Below are positions 31,401 through 43,804 of a DNA stretch of 64,000 nt, in pieces (the first letter of the stretch is position 1; every line of letters begins with the position of its first letter). Under the pieces are notes generated by a model. That model saw only the letters and a program-made list of their open reading frames with translations. It did not search any database and had not been told where the DNA came from. Location: assembly GCF_954871325.1 (NCBI RefSeq), contig NC_088775.1, positions 49,205,561 to 49,269,560 of the forward strand. The letters run 5' to 3'. A program made the position numbers and the translations under genes. This stretch comes from Gordionus sp. m RMFG-2023. Its lineage: Eukaryota; Nematomorpha; Gordioida; Chordodea; Parachordodidae.

Positions 31401-33094
31401 CAAGCGCGCTATCTTTTTTGGTAGCTATAGCTAATAGCCGCTACTTTTTTTAAAATTATTTAATTTTTTCCTTCGCTACTTTTAAAAAATATAATAAATG
31501 TAAGTATAAACATGAAAATTTAAATATAATATCATAATTAATTATAATTTTTATTATTTAATTTTGAAATTTAAATATATTTTCAATTTTTAATTTATAT
31601 TTTCAATCTGTGTTAATAATCTAAATGGCATCGCCCATATCCAAATCCTTGAAAGTGATTCAGACATGAAAGATTCAATGGAAGAAAATATACTTAATAG
31701 CTCTAATAACTAAAAAAAAACTACAAACACAAACTAAAACCTATCTAAAATCTACCCCAACCAAATCCTAGAAACTTAATCAAACTTTCTAAAAAAACGA
31801 ATCGTCAAGAATTATATGAAATTATCAAATCCAAAGACAAATAAAACTACAATATAAATCCAAAAATTTTATTCAAAAGAAAATTTCTTTTTCAAAAAAA
31901 ATAAATTTATATATATAAAAAATTAATTTTTTTAACAATGATCAAAATCCGTAATTTTTTATAAAAAAAAATTAATTAAAAATATAATAATAATCCACAT
32001 ATAATATATTACATCTAATCTTTCTATCCAATCAACCTTATTTTAATTGGTTGATTGGCATTTCGCGTAAAAAAAAATATAAAACGTTCACGTATTTACA
32101 AATACGACAATAACGATTTCCCATCCCCTAGATTTGAAAAATTTTTTAAAATAAATATTAAAACAAAATCGGGATTCAAATTCCTGTGCTTAAAATGTAA
32201 AAAAAATATATCATCAAATCAATCGAGTAGCTATAACCTGAAGAAACACATAAAGGTAAATTGTTATTTTTACATTATAATATTATTTATTTTATTAGAC
32301 TGTTCACGCCAATTGCTATAAGGAAATAAGAAACATATAAAAAAATTTGGTATAAGAGAATCTTCATTCAAAAAGACAAATACTATCCAAACCAAATTAA
32401 CTGATAATAAACATGCCAATATTTCACAAAAATTGGCTGATAAAGTGATTGTTGAATTTATTATTGACACAGTTCAGCCATTGTCCATGGTTGATAATCC
32501 ATCATTTACTATGATGATTAAAACTTTATCCCCTGGCACAACAGTTTTATGTCGCCAGACACTTATGAACAAAATAGCCGACAACTTCAAAGTGATGAAA
32601 GATGCTCTAATAGTAGAGTTATCAGATATATCTTATGTATGTACACCGGCAGATAGTTGGACACATAACAGAAGGTAAAAACTTATTTATATTTATAAAT
32701 TGATCTGATTTTATATTTTTAGAGCTTCCTTGCCCTCAAGTGCTAGTGTCGAGAGATTATTTAGTAAAGCAAAGCTTATACTTTCTGATCGTCGCTCTAG
32801 ACTTGGGGATGATAATATTGAAATGATATTATTATTAATGCAACAAATTAAAATAAATATTTATTTATTTATATTGCTTATTTTTTTATAATCTAAACTA
32901 ACTATATTTTTATATTTATAAATGTTGATTTTTATATATTATTTATTATACATTTACATTATAAGCAAAAAAAAATTTGTTTCATTTGTTTCTAAAATTT
33001 TTTTTATAAAAAGTAGCTAATAGCGCGCTACTTTTTTTGACAAATAGCGAAAGCGGTAGCGCGCTACTTTTAAAAATAGCGTTTAGCAACTCTG
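31401..33094 (+). mobile_element. internally deleted hAT transposon, GCGCTAC-end family
   Basis: Identical 8-bp duplications ATGCTATC flank it (31393-31400 and 33095-33102). The right end, read inward, is CAGAGTTGCTAAACGCTA followed by GTAGCGCGCTAC palindromes. The left end CAAGCGCGCTATC looks the same minus about ten bases. The element holds a short transposase gene (32055-32870). Similar ends occur near 1050-1073 and 24575. Confidence 0.82.
32055..32875 (+). CDS. hAT transposase gene lacking its catalytic middle
   Basis: Exon 1 encodes a BED-like zinc finger (FKFLCLKCKKN, then a His pair in NLKKHIKVN) and ends at a GT donor near 32255. After a 44-bp intron, exon 2 gives QKLADKVIVEFIIDTVQPLS and MVDNPSFTMMIK and stops at VCTPADSWTHNRR, where the first catalytic Asp of hAT (here in PADSW) lies. 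A 47-bp GT-AG intron then joins it to ASLPSSASVERLFSKAKLIL, the C-terminal dimerisation domain. The RNase-H core between these is missing, yet the splice would join the two halves in frame. A stop lies near the start of exon 2, so translation from exon 1 would fail unless splicing differs. A DNA-binding/dimerising repressor is one guess. Confidence 0.6.
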
Positions 33095-33300
33095 ATGCTA
33101 TCTTTGTTTGTTTATTTGATACAATATGTTTTATTTGTATGGCGCTTGATAATGTCTTCTTTAAATTTAAGAACAGTTCCTTTAGAAATATTAAATCTTT
33201 TACACATTCTCTTTGAGTATTGTGATTTAGAAATTTAATGACCTAAATTTTTTTTAATTAAACTTTGTAGACCTACATTATATTTAATTTTTTCTAGTAT

Positions 33301-34394
33301 CTTATGACAATCAAAAATTTATAAACATTGTCAATCATTATTAACCAGCGGAAAGCCCGTCAAGAATGGCAGGGAATCAGAATATTTTCCTTAATTTGAT
33401 GATGAATTAATCAGCTTAATCAGAAAAATTTAGGGGAAATTTCTGATTTATCCATCATCAACACCAGAGCTACCTTTAGTCAGCATTGTTGTTCTCTCTT
33501 CAGCATGTGAAGGTATGATATGGATTTTGAGCAATGAAAAGAAAAAAGAGATAAAGATATGAATTATAAGAAAATATAATAATTGTATGCTTTAAAACTT
33601 AACGAATATAGCTTTTCATCACAGCATTTGTACCCATATAAAAGAGAAAATAATATAATAAAATTTATAATAGCAAAAATTTTATAAAAAAAAGGTTTCA
33701 ATAATTTTCAAAATTATATTACTATATGTTGCCTTTTATTTGATGATCATCTCAAATTTAAATAAGGGTGTAAAATAAAGGTATAAAATAGAATTTAGTG
33801 TTACGGAGTAGATGTTTTTTATTTAAGAATGAAGATGTTCCTTTTGTCTTTTCTTTACTCATATATCATAAATCAGCCGAAATTTTAATAAGAGTAAAAA
33901 TTGAAAGTATAAAATAGAATTTATTGTTATGGATGATGAAGATGCTCAAAATATATCAAATCATCTGTAGTTTTAATAAAGGTGTAAATTGAGATTTACC
34001 TTGCTAATACAATGTGCAAGTTTATTTCCAATAATTTGATCCATCTAGATTAAAAAATTTGAAAATAGAAACAATAAATGTTAATAATAGATAAGGTTAT
34101 TTGAGGTATGGTATAATCTAAAATTTTTAAAATTAGGATAAAAATCCTTATACTCCACTTTTTGTAATTTTACAGGAGAGCAATTTAAAAAATTAAATTT
34201 TGTATTTTTTTACTATGATGTTAACTTTATATTGGCTACTATTTATTTTATAAATATTTCAGGTTTTTATGTAAATAGAATAGTATAATTTTAAAAAAAT
34301 TGATTCATATAAAATAAAATCATTTTTGACAAAAATTGGAAATAACTTAATTCTCAGGCGATAAAATATTAATAAACATGTATTTAGAACCTAC
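33301..34394. other. AT-rich spacer with three worn repeats
   Basis: Around 33730-34010 a unit with TTTAATAAGGGTGTAAA and GTATAAAATAGAATTT recurs about three times with heavy divergence. No gene is visible. Confidence 0.4.
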
Positions 34395-36289
34395 CAGTAA
34401 GGGTGACACCATTACCAATATATTATTCGTTTACAATACCAATATATAATTAAATATTGGTATTACCCATATTAAAAAATAGATATAATTATAAAAGAAA
34501 CAAGAAGATAACAATTTATATTTTGTGTTTTGGATTAAATTTTATTTCTACTTTTAAAAAATAAAATAATAATAATAATATGTATAATAATCAACTGGTA
34601 TATATACTAAAACATTTCAATCAACTGGTATATGTAACAAAACATTTAAATTAATACTCAATAAATTATTTCACAAATTTGAACAACACAATATGTAAAA
34701 AAACATTTAAATAAATTATTTCACAAATTTGAATAAACAACACAATTAACAAATTATTTGGTTTTGGGTGATTATATCCATATTTTTTTACCATCATTAA
34801 ATTGCCTAAATTTAGTACATCCGATATTTCTTTAGTGCCACTACTTACTTTTCTGTATTGTGATATCAATATTGGTATTATTTATAATTGTAGTTTATTT
34901 TTATTATGGAAGTAAATTTTTTACATGATATCAATTTTTATCTATTCATTTATTTTTTAAAAATTTTATCATGAAAATTTTTTAACATAAATGAAAATCG
35001 CGAATCCTTATTTTTTAAACAAAAATTTCAACTAGAAATTTTTAAACACAATTATACTTGTTTTTAGGTATATATTCATTATTAAATTAAGTTCTTTTTA
35101 GAGCCATATTTTTATTTAGTTATTTTATATATTTGCTTTAATATTTTAGTGTTTTATCATTTTTTTAAAATAAATAAAAAGTTTCTTTTAAAATATTATA
35201 ATGAATGAGGACCAAATAGTGTTAGTAAATATAGATAATGCTGATGATAACGATAATGAACAAGAACAATCATCATTATCTAACAAAAGACGAAATACTG
35301 CAAAAATCTGGGAATATTATACGAGTTGTAATATCAAAAAGAAGGCTATTTGTAATAAATGCAAAAAAAAATCTCTTCCCAATTTTGGAACCTCAGGGGT
35401 ATGGACACATCGTCCATCACACAACATTATATAGGAAATGAAACAAATAAATAAAATTGGCAGTAAAAAATTAACAAAATAAAATCATTTTTAGTTAATA
35501 ATATATATATAATAAAACTAATTTAAATCATTTAATTATAGACTTTTTTATTAAAAATAACAGCCTTTTCAAAGGTTGAGTATATCACTTTTAAAAATTA
35601 ATAGCATATTGTTCATTAACATTATTTCTAGAAAAATACTAAAAATAGAAATTATGAAACATTATCATAGCTCTTTTAAAAATCTAAAATCTGTACTTTC
35701 TAACATTACATCTAAATTAATGATTTTAAATTAAGTAATCATTTATTAGATTTCATTCATTTTAACAGCACATAATTCTTTTAATATTAAATTCTATATT
35801 ATGGCTGCCTTAGAACCCTTAAATAAAACCTTAAAAAAAAATAAGAAAATTTTTTTAAATCTCTATATCTTATTTAAATAATCGAAAAAATATTTCTTGA
35901 AAAAAATCCATTAAAATTTCCTCACCTAACACGTTGGAATTCAACGTGCCAAATGCATGAAAGGGCAATATTGCTCAAACCTTATTTGACAACATATACC
36001 AATCATGAAAAATTAGTGTACTAGCCTGGAATAATATATAAATATATCGATAATTTCTGGAAACATTTAATTTCGCTGCAGAGATGGCCTCATATGCAAA
36101 CACTTCAGCAGTTTCATCCATCATCCCTTTACATTCCAGCATTTTTGGGCATGTTGATAGTTACAATAATATTTCTAATACTATTTTAAAGAGGGCTTCT
36201 TTAGCTGCCTTAGCAAAACTTGATAAATACTATAATTTTAATAAACACCTGTATATTATATCAACAATGATTTGACCCACGGTTTAAAA

Positions 36290-36984
36290 TATGCGATATT
36301 TTATATCGGATCGGGCCAATATTTCATCCATTTAAAATATCGGTTATCGGCCAAAATTATAAAATTTTCCGATGCGATATAAAATGGAGTCTTTAGCAAA
36401 AATAAATTTTTTTAAAAAAGTTATATGTAAAATCTTTTATTTTTATAAATAAAATCGAAATCCATTTTTATGTATATTTTTTTAATAATAATTAATTAAT
36501 AAACATTCTGCCATATTGTTATTTTTTTTACGCATTCTGTTTATAAAAGTGGGCGATTATCTCATCGCCGCAGGCTGACTTATAAATTTGAAATTTTGGT
36601 ATTTCTAAAAAGAAATCTTCAATATATTAATGTTAAATATTATTTTCATTATTTATTTCAAATTTCATAATATATTTGTTTATTACTTATTATGTATATA
36701 GATTAATGTTATATAAAAGTGATTTAACAATAAAAATATTTTATATACTTTTAGAATTGCAATATAAAATATAACTGATCATTAATTATAATATATTCAA
36801 ATGACATAAGTTATGGTAGAGTTAGATTATAGATGTTATACTAATAAAAAGTATATTAAAAATTAAAACCATTGGTATCTTTACAGAATACAAAATTAGA
36901 TATGATATCGGATCAGTAATCGGCCGATATCAATTTAGTGTCAGATCGGATCGGCCTCCAATAAGTGGTATTGGTACACCCCTA
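36290..36984. mobile_element. 695-bp hAT MITE, TAGGGGTGTACC family, in DPRF motif of a host hAT
   Basis: The right end reads GGTATTGGTACACCCCTA; GTTTAAAA flanks it on both sides (36282-36289, 36985-36992). The inverted arm at about 39890 shows the same site without the element (CAGTTTAGAATATCAAG), so insertion is proven by an empty site. Subterminal GATCCGATA blocks occur at both ends. A second copy in the opposite orientation is at 45266-45917 and a scrap at 3478-3550. The left terminal bases have drifted. Confidence 0.82.
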
Positions 36985-37034
36985 GTTTAAAATATCAAGT
37001 CAAAGGATAATCGTATAGTCACTCATTGGATACC

Positions 37035-37843
37035 CAGCGTGTACATGACAGAATATTCACAGGATGCAACCCCCCTTAAAAATCTATGCCTACCTCCTCG
37101 AAATAATTCCCCCGCTTTTGGTGGCGATATTCCCACATTATTGATTATACCTTTTTAATTATAATTATACTCACTTCATAACTTATAATAAACATAAATG
37201 ATTACTGTTCTACTGCCAATTATCAAAATATTGTGTATGTAAAAGAGTTATTTTTTATAACATGAATTAATTTAAAAACTCCCTCATTTACAATTAGTAC
37301 ATTATTATACAATGTCTTGCAGATTTAATTTAAAAGATTTCCATATTTTTGAATTCCTTTGTAAATAATATTTATAAAAAATTTTAATAATATATAAATA
37401 TGTTATTTTAACAATTTTTAACAAGCCAAATAATTTTATTTTCAAATAAATTAAAAAATATGGAAATGCCTTCCATTAAATCTGGTCAACACTGTAGAAT
37501 ATTGTTTTGCACGAATATTAGTTTACCGATAGAATTCTTAACTCTTTTAAATTACATTTAAAAGGATAGCAAAAAATGATCTAGAAATAGTTTTATTTTA
37601 AAATGTTGTATATAATTATGCGTCATATATTGATTTGACTGATGTTTAGCAATATCGTTGTATTATAATAGGTCTATGCAATACATATTGCCCTATTTCA
37701 TCTAAAAATTTAATATATAACTCCCGACCCCCCTCTATTAATTTATCCTACCTCTAGTCCTCCCTTAAATTCTACTCATTACCCCCCCCCTCAAAAATTT
37801 TGGATGCGAACTGTTCCTGCTCCTCCCGCTTATATAGACGCTG
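37035..37843. mobile_element. 809-bp non-autonomous hAT, relative of the ZMYM1-like element
   Basis: Starts CAGCGTGTACATGACAG and ends ATATAGACGCTG, with perfect 8-bp duplications TGGATACC (37027-37034, 37844-37851). The opposite arm has one uninterrupted TGGATACC near 39850, an empty site. C-rich tracts near both ends and the CAGxGTxTA start resemble the element beginning at 58687. It contains the Tc1-type MITE 37310-37494. Confidence 0.82.
37310..37494. mobile_element. Tc1/mariner-type MITE, copy B, nested in a hAT MITE
   Basis: Starts CAATGTCTTGCAGATTTAA and ends in the inverted form TTAAATCTGGTCAACACTG, with TA on both sides. The 185-bp length and both arms match 8180-8361. The CAGTGTTGACC-like end is typical of Tc1 elements. 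Confidence 0.8.
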
Positions 37844-38156
37844 TGGATACCTAACCGAAGAATATAATATTTATAAAATAAATAATTTCAATTCAGTTAA
37901 ACATATAAATGAAACAGAAAATAAATCCAAAAAATTGTCCTTTATGATAAAATAATATATCAAGTTAAACAGTCATAACAATAATAGCTTAGAAATAAGC
38001 AAATATATGGATGAAGTCACATAATGATACAAATCCAATAGACTGGTGGAAATTAAATCAAAATATATATCCAATATATCGAAAATTGCCAGAGATTATC
38101 TTGCAATTCCAGCTACCTCAACTAGCTCTGAAAGGGCGTTTTCAGAAGGACGGTAT

Positions 38157-39560
38157 GCAGAGTTGGGCAGATCCTCCGCAAAAAGAATTTAGATACAGAT
38201 TCTTTGTGAAAAAATGAATCTTAGATACGGATACTAGTGTCTTTTTTAAAATAACAAAAAAATACTTGTATTTTTTGCTTAATTAGAGTATCTTAAATAC
38301 AAGATACTTTTAAATTATCATTACCAATTAAATTAGAATAGTTTTTAAATGTTTTATATTTATTTGTGAAGAACATAATAACAGGCACATATAAAAAGTA
38401 TGAATACTTACAATAATTAATAAAACATTTAATGATGAGTTAATTATAATACTTCAGACATTTTAATATTAATATTAGCCTATTCTTAGCATAGATTGAG
38501 AAGGGAGACTGGTATTTTTAATAGGAGTTGAAATATTAATTTGCAAAAGAGTAATTCATTATTTTATAAGATAATCAAATTTTTCAAATAATTTATTATT
38601 AGAACTTTGCCGTTTCGGCATACTTAATATTGTACCAAAACAAAATAACCTTTCAAGTGGAGCTGATGAAGTTTGCAGTATTATATGTACAAAAAATTTC
38701 CTTAATGGAAGGTTAATAATTAGGCATTTATAATGTATTTCGACTTTCTTTAATAAAATTTAAAACCTTCAGCTCAATGTTATTTATATTATTGAACTCA
38801 GCAAATTTTGTTTCACCAAAAGAAAATAATCATTTTCTTTATTAGATGTTAATCTATTGGTGTTATAGTTTGAGCTTGATTATATACTCTGCTACTACAT
38901 TTAGGGCTTCTTTTAAATTATTATTTTTTATTATCCGACTCAATCCATAAGTTCTTAAAATATGGATGTGATATTGATGTCAAAAAAGCCTCATTATATT
39001 CAAATCAGAGGAAAATATTTCCTTAAAATCTTAAGCCCATACCATCTTGGGCAGCTTTTAATAAAGATAGACAATTTTGTAAACTTGAATTTTAAGATAA
39101 CCTATGCCTTAACTACACATAAATAATGTACTTTAATATGTTTAACAAAATTTGTCTTTAACCCTTTATCATTTTTTTGTTCAGGTTTTACATCTAACCT
39201 GTACATTGTCTTTTTTAACTTTAATTTTAAAAAATTTAATATTGGGATATGATTCAGGAGAACTTATTTCTATAATTTAAATTTCACTACCTTGAATGTT
39301 AATCATCCTACATAGTAAAAATATGGTCTATCGAGTTACATTTATATATAAAATATAATCTATACTTATTTCGTTTTGGTGTTGTTATTTTTTATCTGTC
39401 GACCTTAATATGAGTTGTAACTTTTCCAGCTAATTTTGGCTGTCTTAATACAAGATTCTCGAAGAAAAATATGAATATTTAAAAGAATCTGTATCTTTTG
39501 TCAAGAAAATGAAAAAGATACAATATTCTTTTCAGAATAAAGGATCTTAGATCTTATTAG
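38157..39560 (-). mobile_element. decayed hAT at the centre of the inverted pair
   Basis: The left end reads CAGAGTTGGGCAGATCC, a classic hAT start. Subterminal GATACAGATTCTTT at 38197 faces AAAGAATCTGTATC at about 39482. The minus strand carries a worn transposase: LTSISHPYFKNLWIESD near 38970 in the place of LxPxYK, and TSSAPLERLFCFGTILSMPK near 38640, the dimerisation motif. The right end is blurred into the neighbouring hAT, so the limit is approximate. Confidence 0.55.
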
Positions 39561-41300
39561 AAGCCCTTCCAGAGCTAGTTGAGGTAGCTGGAACTGCAAG
39601 ATAATCTCTGGAAATTTTCGATATATTGGATATATATTTTGATTTAATTCCAGTCTATTGGATTTGTATCATTAGGAATTGTGACTTCATCCATATATTT
39701 GCTTATTTCTAAACTATTATTGTTATGACTATGTTTAACTTGATATATTTTATCATAAAAGGACAATTTTTTGGATTTATTTTCTGTTTCATTTATACAA
39801 CTGAATTGAAATTATTTATTTTATAAATATTATATTCTTCGGTTAGGTATCCAATGAATGTTTATACTATTATCCATTTATAGGTGACTTGATATTCTAA
39901 ACTGTGGTCAATCATTGTTGATATAATATACAGGTGTTTATTAAAATTATGGTATTTTTCAAGTTTTGCTAAGGCAGCTAAAGAAGCCCTCTTTAAAATA
40001 GTATTGGGTTATTATTGTAACTCTCATCATGCTCAAAAATGCTGGAATGTAAAGGGATGATGGTTGAAACTGATGGAGTGTTTACATATGAGGCCATCTC
40101 TGTAGAGAAATTAAATGGTTCCAGAAATTCTCGATATATTTCTATATTATTCCGGGCTAAGACATTAATAAAATTTTCTTCATTTGTATTTTATATGATT
40201 GGTATATGTTGTCAAATAGGGTTTGAGCAATATTGCCCTTTCAAGCATTTGGTATGTTGAATTCCAACGTGTTAGTATATCAAAAATTAGATGAGGAAAT
40301 TTTAAGGTTGGTTTTTTTGCGAGTTTATTAAATTTAGATATAGAAATTTTAAAAAATTTTCTTATTTTTTTTAAAATGTTTTATTAAAAGGTTCTAAGGC
40401 AGCCATAACAGCCAAATGTATAACATGTCAAAAGCATTTGCACATATTATTTAAATTAAAATAATTTTTTTGTTTATAAATTTTTAGAAATGCTAAATTA
40501 TTGCTTGCATTGTCTAATGTAATACAAAAAAACCCAATTTCAAATTTTACTTTTAATATAGAATTAAAAACATTATAAATATTAATAGAATTGTGCGATC
40601 TAATAAATGATTATTTAATTTAAAATTATTATCAATGTAATGAATTGTTATGCCCATATAAAGGGTATTTTATTTAGAGAGGACCATATGTCCATTATTA
40701 AGAAAAATTCAGATGTAATGTTAGAAAGTACAGATTTTAGATTGTTAAGAGAACTATGATAATGTTTCATAATTTCTATTTTTAGTGTTTTTCTCGAAAC
40801 TAATGTTAGTGAAGGGTTAAAATATGCTATTAAATTTTTAAAAGTGATACATTCAACCTTTGAAAAGGCTGTTATTTTGAATAAAAAGTCTATAATTAAA
40901 TGATTTTATTGTGTTAATTTTTTACTGCCAATTTTATTTGTTTGTTCACATTTCTTATATAATGTTGGGTGAATGTATTAAGATGTGAGGTTCCAAAATT
41001 AAGAAGAAATATTTTTTTGCATTTATTACAAATTACCTTATTTTTTGCAGCTCATATAAAATTTCAAGATTTTTGCTGTATTTCGTCTTTTATTAGATAT
41101 TGATGATTGTTTTTGTTCATTATCGTTATTAGTGTCATCAGCATTTGCTATATTTACAATACTATTTGGTCTTCATTGATTATAATATCCTAAATGTAGT
41201 TAAAAATTGATACCATGTAGAAAATTTACTCCATAATAAAAATAGAACTATTATAAATAACACCAATATTGATATCACAGTACAGAAAGGTTGGTATTTG
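39561..41300 (-). pseudogene. hAT transposase, right (inverted) copy
   Basis: Mirror copy of 35201-38155. On the minus strand, the N-terminal region with TNKDNxNE-type acidic residues and the BED-like part lies near 41150-41000, the WNST region near 40265, the DPRF region near 39890 and the WWK...ERAF region near 39680-39565. It lacks the insertions present in the left copy. It is broken by stops and ends abruptly within the SERAFS motif. Confidence 0.65.
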
Positions 41301-41478
41301 CACTAAAGAAATATCGGATGTAATAAGTAAAGTAAAAAAAATATATCCACGATAAAACCAAATAATTATATGTATTTTCTATTTTTAATATTGGTATTGG
41401 TTAATATTGTATTTAAACAATATATTTAGGTATTTGATATTGTAAACCAATAATATATTGATATTGGTCCCACCCCTA

Positions 41479-43804
41479 CCTAGGCCTATTATTTTTTTTA
41501 CTGCTGGCCTAGGCCGAGCCTACAAAAAATTTAGTTTTATGAAGGACTTTGATATAGATAAGAAAATTCTCCCAGACTCAATGATATGCAGTTTTTAGGA
41601 GTGGATTCATAACAAGACCTGATCGGAACTAACAATTACTACACAATCCTATAAAAAGCATGTTATATAATAATAAGTTCGACGTCCAAAAGAGTCATAG
41701 TCTAAAGATTAAACTTAATAATTTGGAATATTGTCATAACCAGTGTTGTAAACTAATCAACTCAATGCCTTAAAGAATAACAGCTGTAATAAATGTTAAA
41801 GAAAGTGTCACTTAACATTAAGATGTTTGATCTAACTTTGATTTTTAATAGACATTTGGACCAATGATCAAATTTTTATTTTGCATTTTTTAAATAATTT
41901 AATCCTAGTGGATCATAACAGAATTATGATAATGAAGTTATTTAATATATTTTTTTTTGAATTTTAAAATTTAACATATTTCAAGCCCCCTGCTTTATGT
42001 TAATTTTTTTATGAAGGTGGATATTTTGTGTCCTGTAAGGAAATCTGAAAGAAATTATATAACGTTTCAATTAAATCGGTAAAAAAAGTGTGGTATCGGT
42101 TAAGCTTCATAAGGTGCCAAAATTATTCTTATCTTTCTGAAATATTACAATATTTATTAAATACTATTCATTAGAATTCTATAATAAATATTATAATTAA
42201 TTTTTTTTATATACTTAGTTTGGTCAACAACTGGCAACAAAGATAAATCATAATCACCCCTTATAATTATTCCTTTCATTTATTTTAGTTATTTATTGAT
42301 TAAATATTTATAAACTGAATTGTTTCATTTAATATGCTTATCATTATTTTTTTGCGAAATAATTTATCTAAATTTTTTTATTTATTATAATTTGTAATAA
42401 GGATAAGCTGGCTTTCTATGCCTTTTTGATTTTCGAGTGTTTAATTTACCCTGCTAAATTTTTAGGGTTTTTTTTTAAATTATGTATACTAGTTTTTATT
42501 TAATCTTGCTGCACTAAAACGGTACAAAAATAAAATGGACCAGCTATAAAAGCAACATATGTTATTGTTATTGTTGTAGCTTTGTTTAAATATATTATAA
42601 TAAATATGTAAACTTTTAAATTGTCAATTTATCTTTAAAATTATGGTATACCTATGTTATAATTTTTGCAAATTATATTCTTTTTTTGATATACATTAAT
42701 TTTGTGTTACGTGTACTATTATAATAGAAATAAGAGAATATTTTTTTGCAAATTTATTTTATTAATTTTTTTTTCTATAGATATCAATCACATATATAGA
42801 TAAAATAAAATATTTATTTCATATTCAACCATATCTTAATTGGTTAGTGAAGAATCCACCTAATAATCTTAGTTTATAAGATGCTCTTTCAAAACAATAA
42901 TTTTCTTGTTTTTTATTTACTAAAAATATTTAAATACAGATTATTTTAGACAAATAACTTTAAAGTTTTAAATATAGCCATATATAATTTTAATGTGATT
43001 AAATTAGTAGTAATATATTAGAGCAGACCCAACTGCAATGACGACTGATAAATCAAGCAACAATAAAAAAAATTAACCATTTGAGCTAAAATAATCAAAT
43101 TTGTTCAAAAAATGTATTTTTTATGGAGTATTCCTACCATAGGTTTAACTAGAAATGGGGGCAACGTAATCAATAGATTTTGGCATTATACATTTGTTGT
43201 GAGAAATTTTTTTATAAACAAAAATTTTATGAGAGAATTTCTATATTACATATTAAAAGTGTTCTAGAAGTGGAGTTAAGACAATTTTTTTAAATCTAGA
43301 AACCAAGGGTCAGATGATAAAAAAAAGGGGTCAAATAACAAATTTGTAAATTTTAATCATTCTTTTACTATACAGAAGTCTAGAACAAAGGTTATATAAA
43401 GATGAGGATAATATTTTAAAAGATATAAAATATAAGGAAGAAAATAACCTTTTAACTTAAAAACATCATCATAGTCAAGTATTCACTACTTCTGTTGAAT
43501 AGGGAAAAAGCTTTAGGTAGATATATAATTGAGGCCAGTAATAGCTTGTTGATATATCTCCTAAATAAGTAAAATTTATTAGAAGTCTGTAAAACCTGGC
43601 CGGGGCGGATAACGTCTGAAAATTTTTTATTTGGGCCGGGCCAGGCAAAATATTTTTGTATGTTTGAATTTAGATATTTAATAGAAGTGATAATATATAT
43701 AACGTACGGTGTTTTTAATTACCACACTCTAATATTATAAATAGTTGTTTATTTTGATATTCAACAATATTAATCAACTATAGGTTGACTCGAACATATT
43801 CTAT
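41479..43804. other. AT-rich intergenic region with GC-blocked scraps
   Basis: No gene. GC-rich palindromic words at 41505-41525 (CTGGCCTAGGCCGAG) and 43590-43650 (ACCTGGCCGGGGCGG ... GGGCCGGGCCAGG) look like tiny CAGG-type hAT MITE remnants. The remainder is low-complexity A/T. Confidence 0.4.

Larger units (their letters stand above)
30506..33300 (-). mobile_element. pogo/Tigger-like element relic split by two hAT insertions
   Basis: After TA at 30504-30505 the sequence CAGTCAAGCCTGTTTAATTT and GGGCACCACTGGGGTCAAGA closely follows the terminal repeat layout of pogo/Tigger elements. At the other side, the minus strand at 33260-33130 reads KRMCKRFNISKGTVLKFKED, a pogo-type helix-turn-helix (CENP-B-like) DNA-binding domain. 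Between them sit two complete hAT insertions (30749-31370, 31401-33094). The DDE region is missing and no 5' terminal repeat was found near 33300, so the right limit is approximate. Confidence 0.55.
35201..38155 (+). pseudogene. hAT transposase, left arm, broken by nested elements
   Basis: The 35201-35434 frame is an acidic N-terminus and BED zinc finger (AKIWEYYTSCNIKKKAICNK, C-x2-C). Then decayed coding: LTRWNSTCQMHERAILLKPY near 35935 and FDPRFK at 36272, split by the hAT at 36290. After that element and the one at 37035 come LEISKYMDEVT, NPIDWWKLNQNIYPIY and LAIPATSTSSERAFSEG near 38120. Motif order is that of a whole hAT transposase. Stops and frame changes make it non-functional. Confidence 0.72.
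34395..41478. repeat. inverted pair of hAT copies (left arm 34395-38155, right arm 39561-41478)
   Basis: The two arms are head-to-head copies of one hAT family. Outer ends CAGTAAGGGTGACACC and, inverted, GGTAGGGGTGGGACC are followed in both by CCAATATATTATTGGTTTAC-like sequence. BED exon, catalytic region and dimerisation domain appear in mirror order. Extra length in the left arm is explained by insertions at 36290-36984 and 37035-37843. The centre (38157-39560) is another hAT. No matching 8-bp duplication was found outside the arms. Confidence 0.7.
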
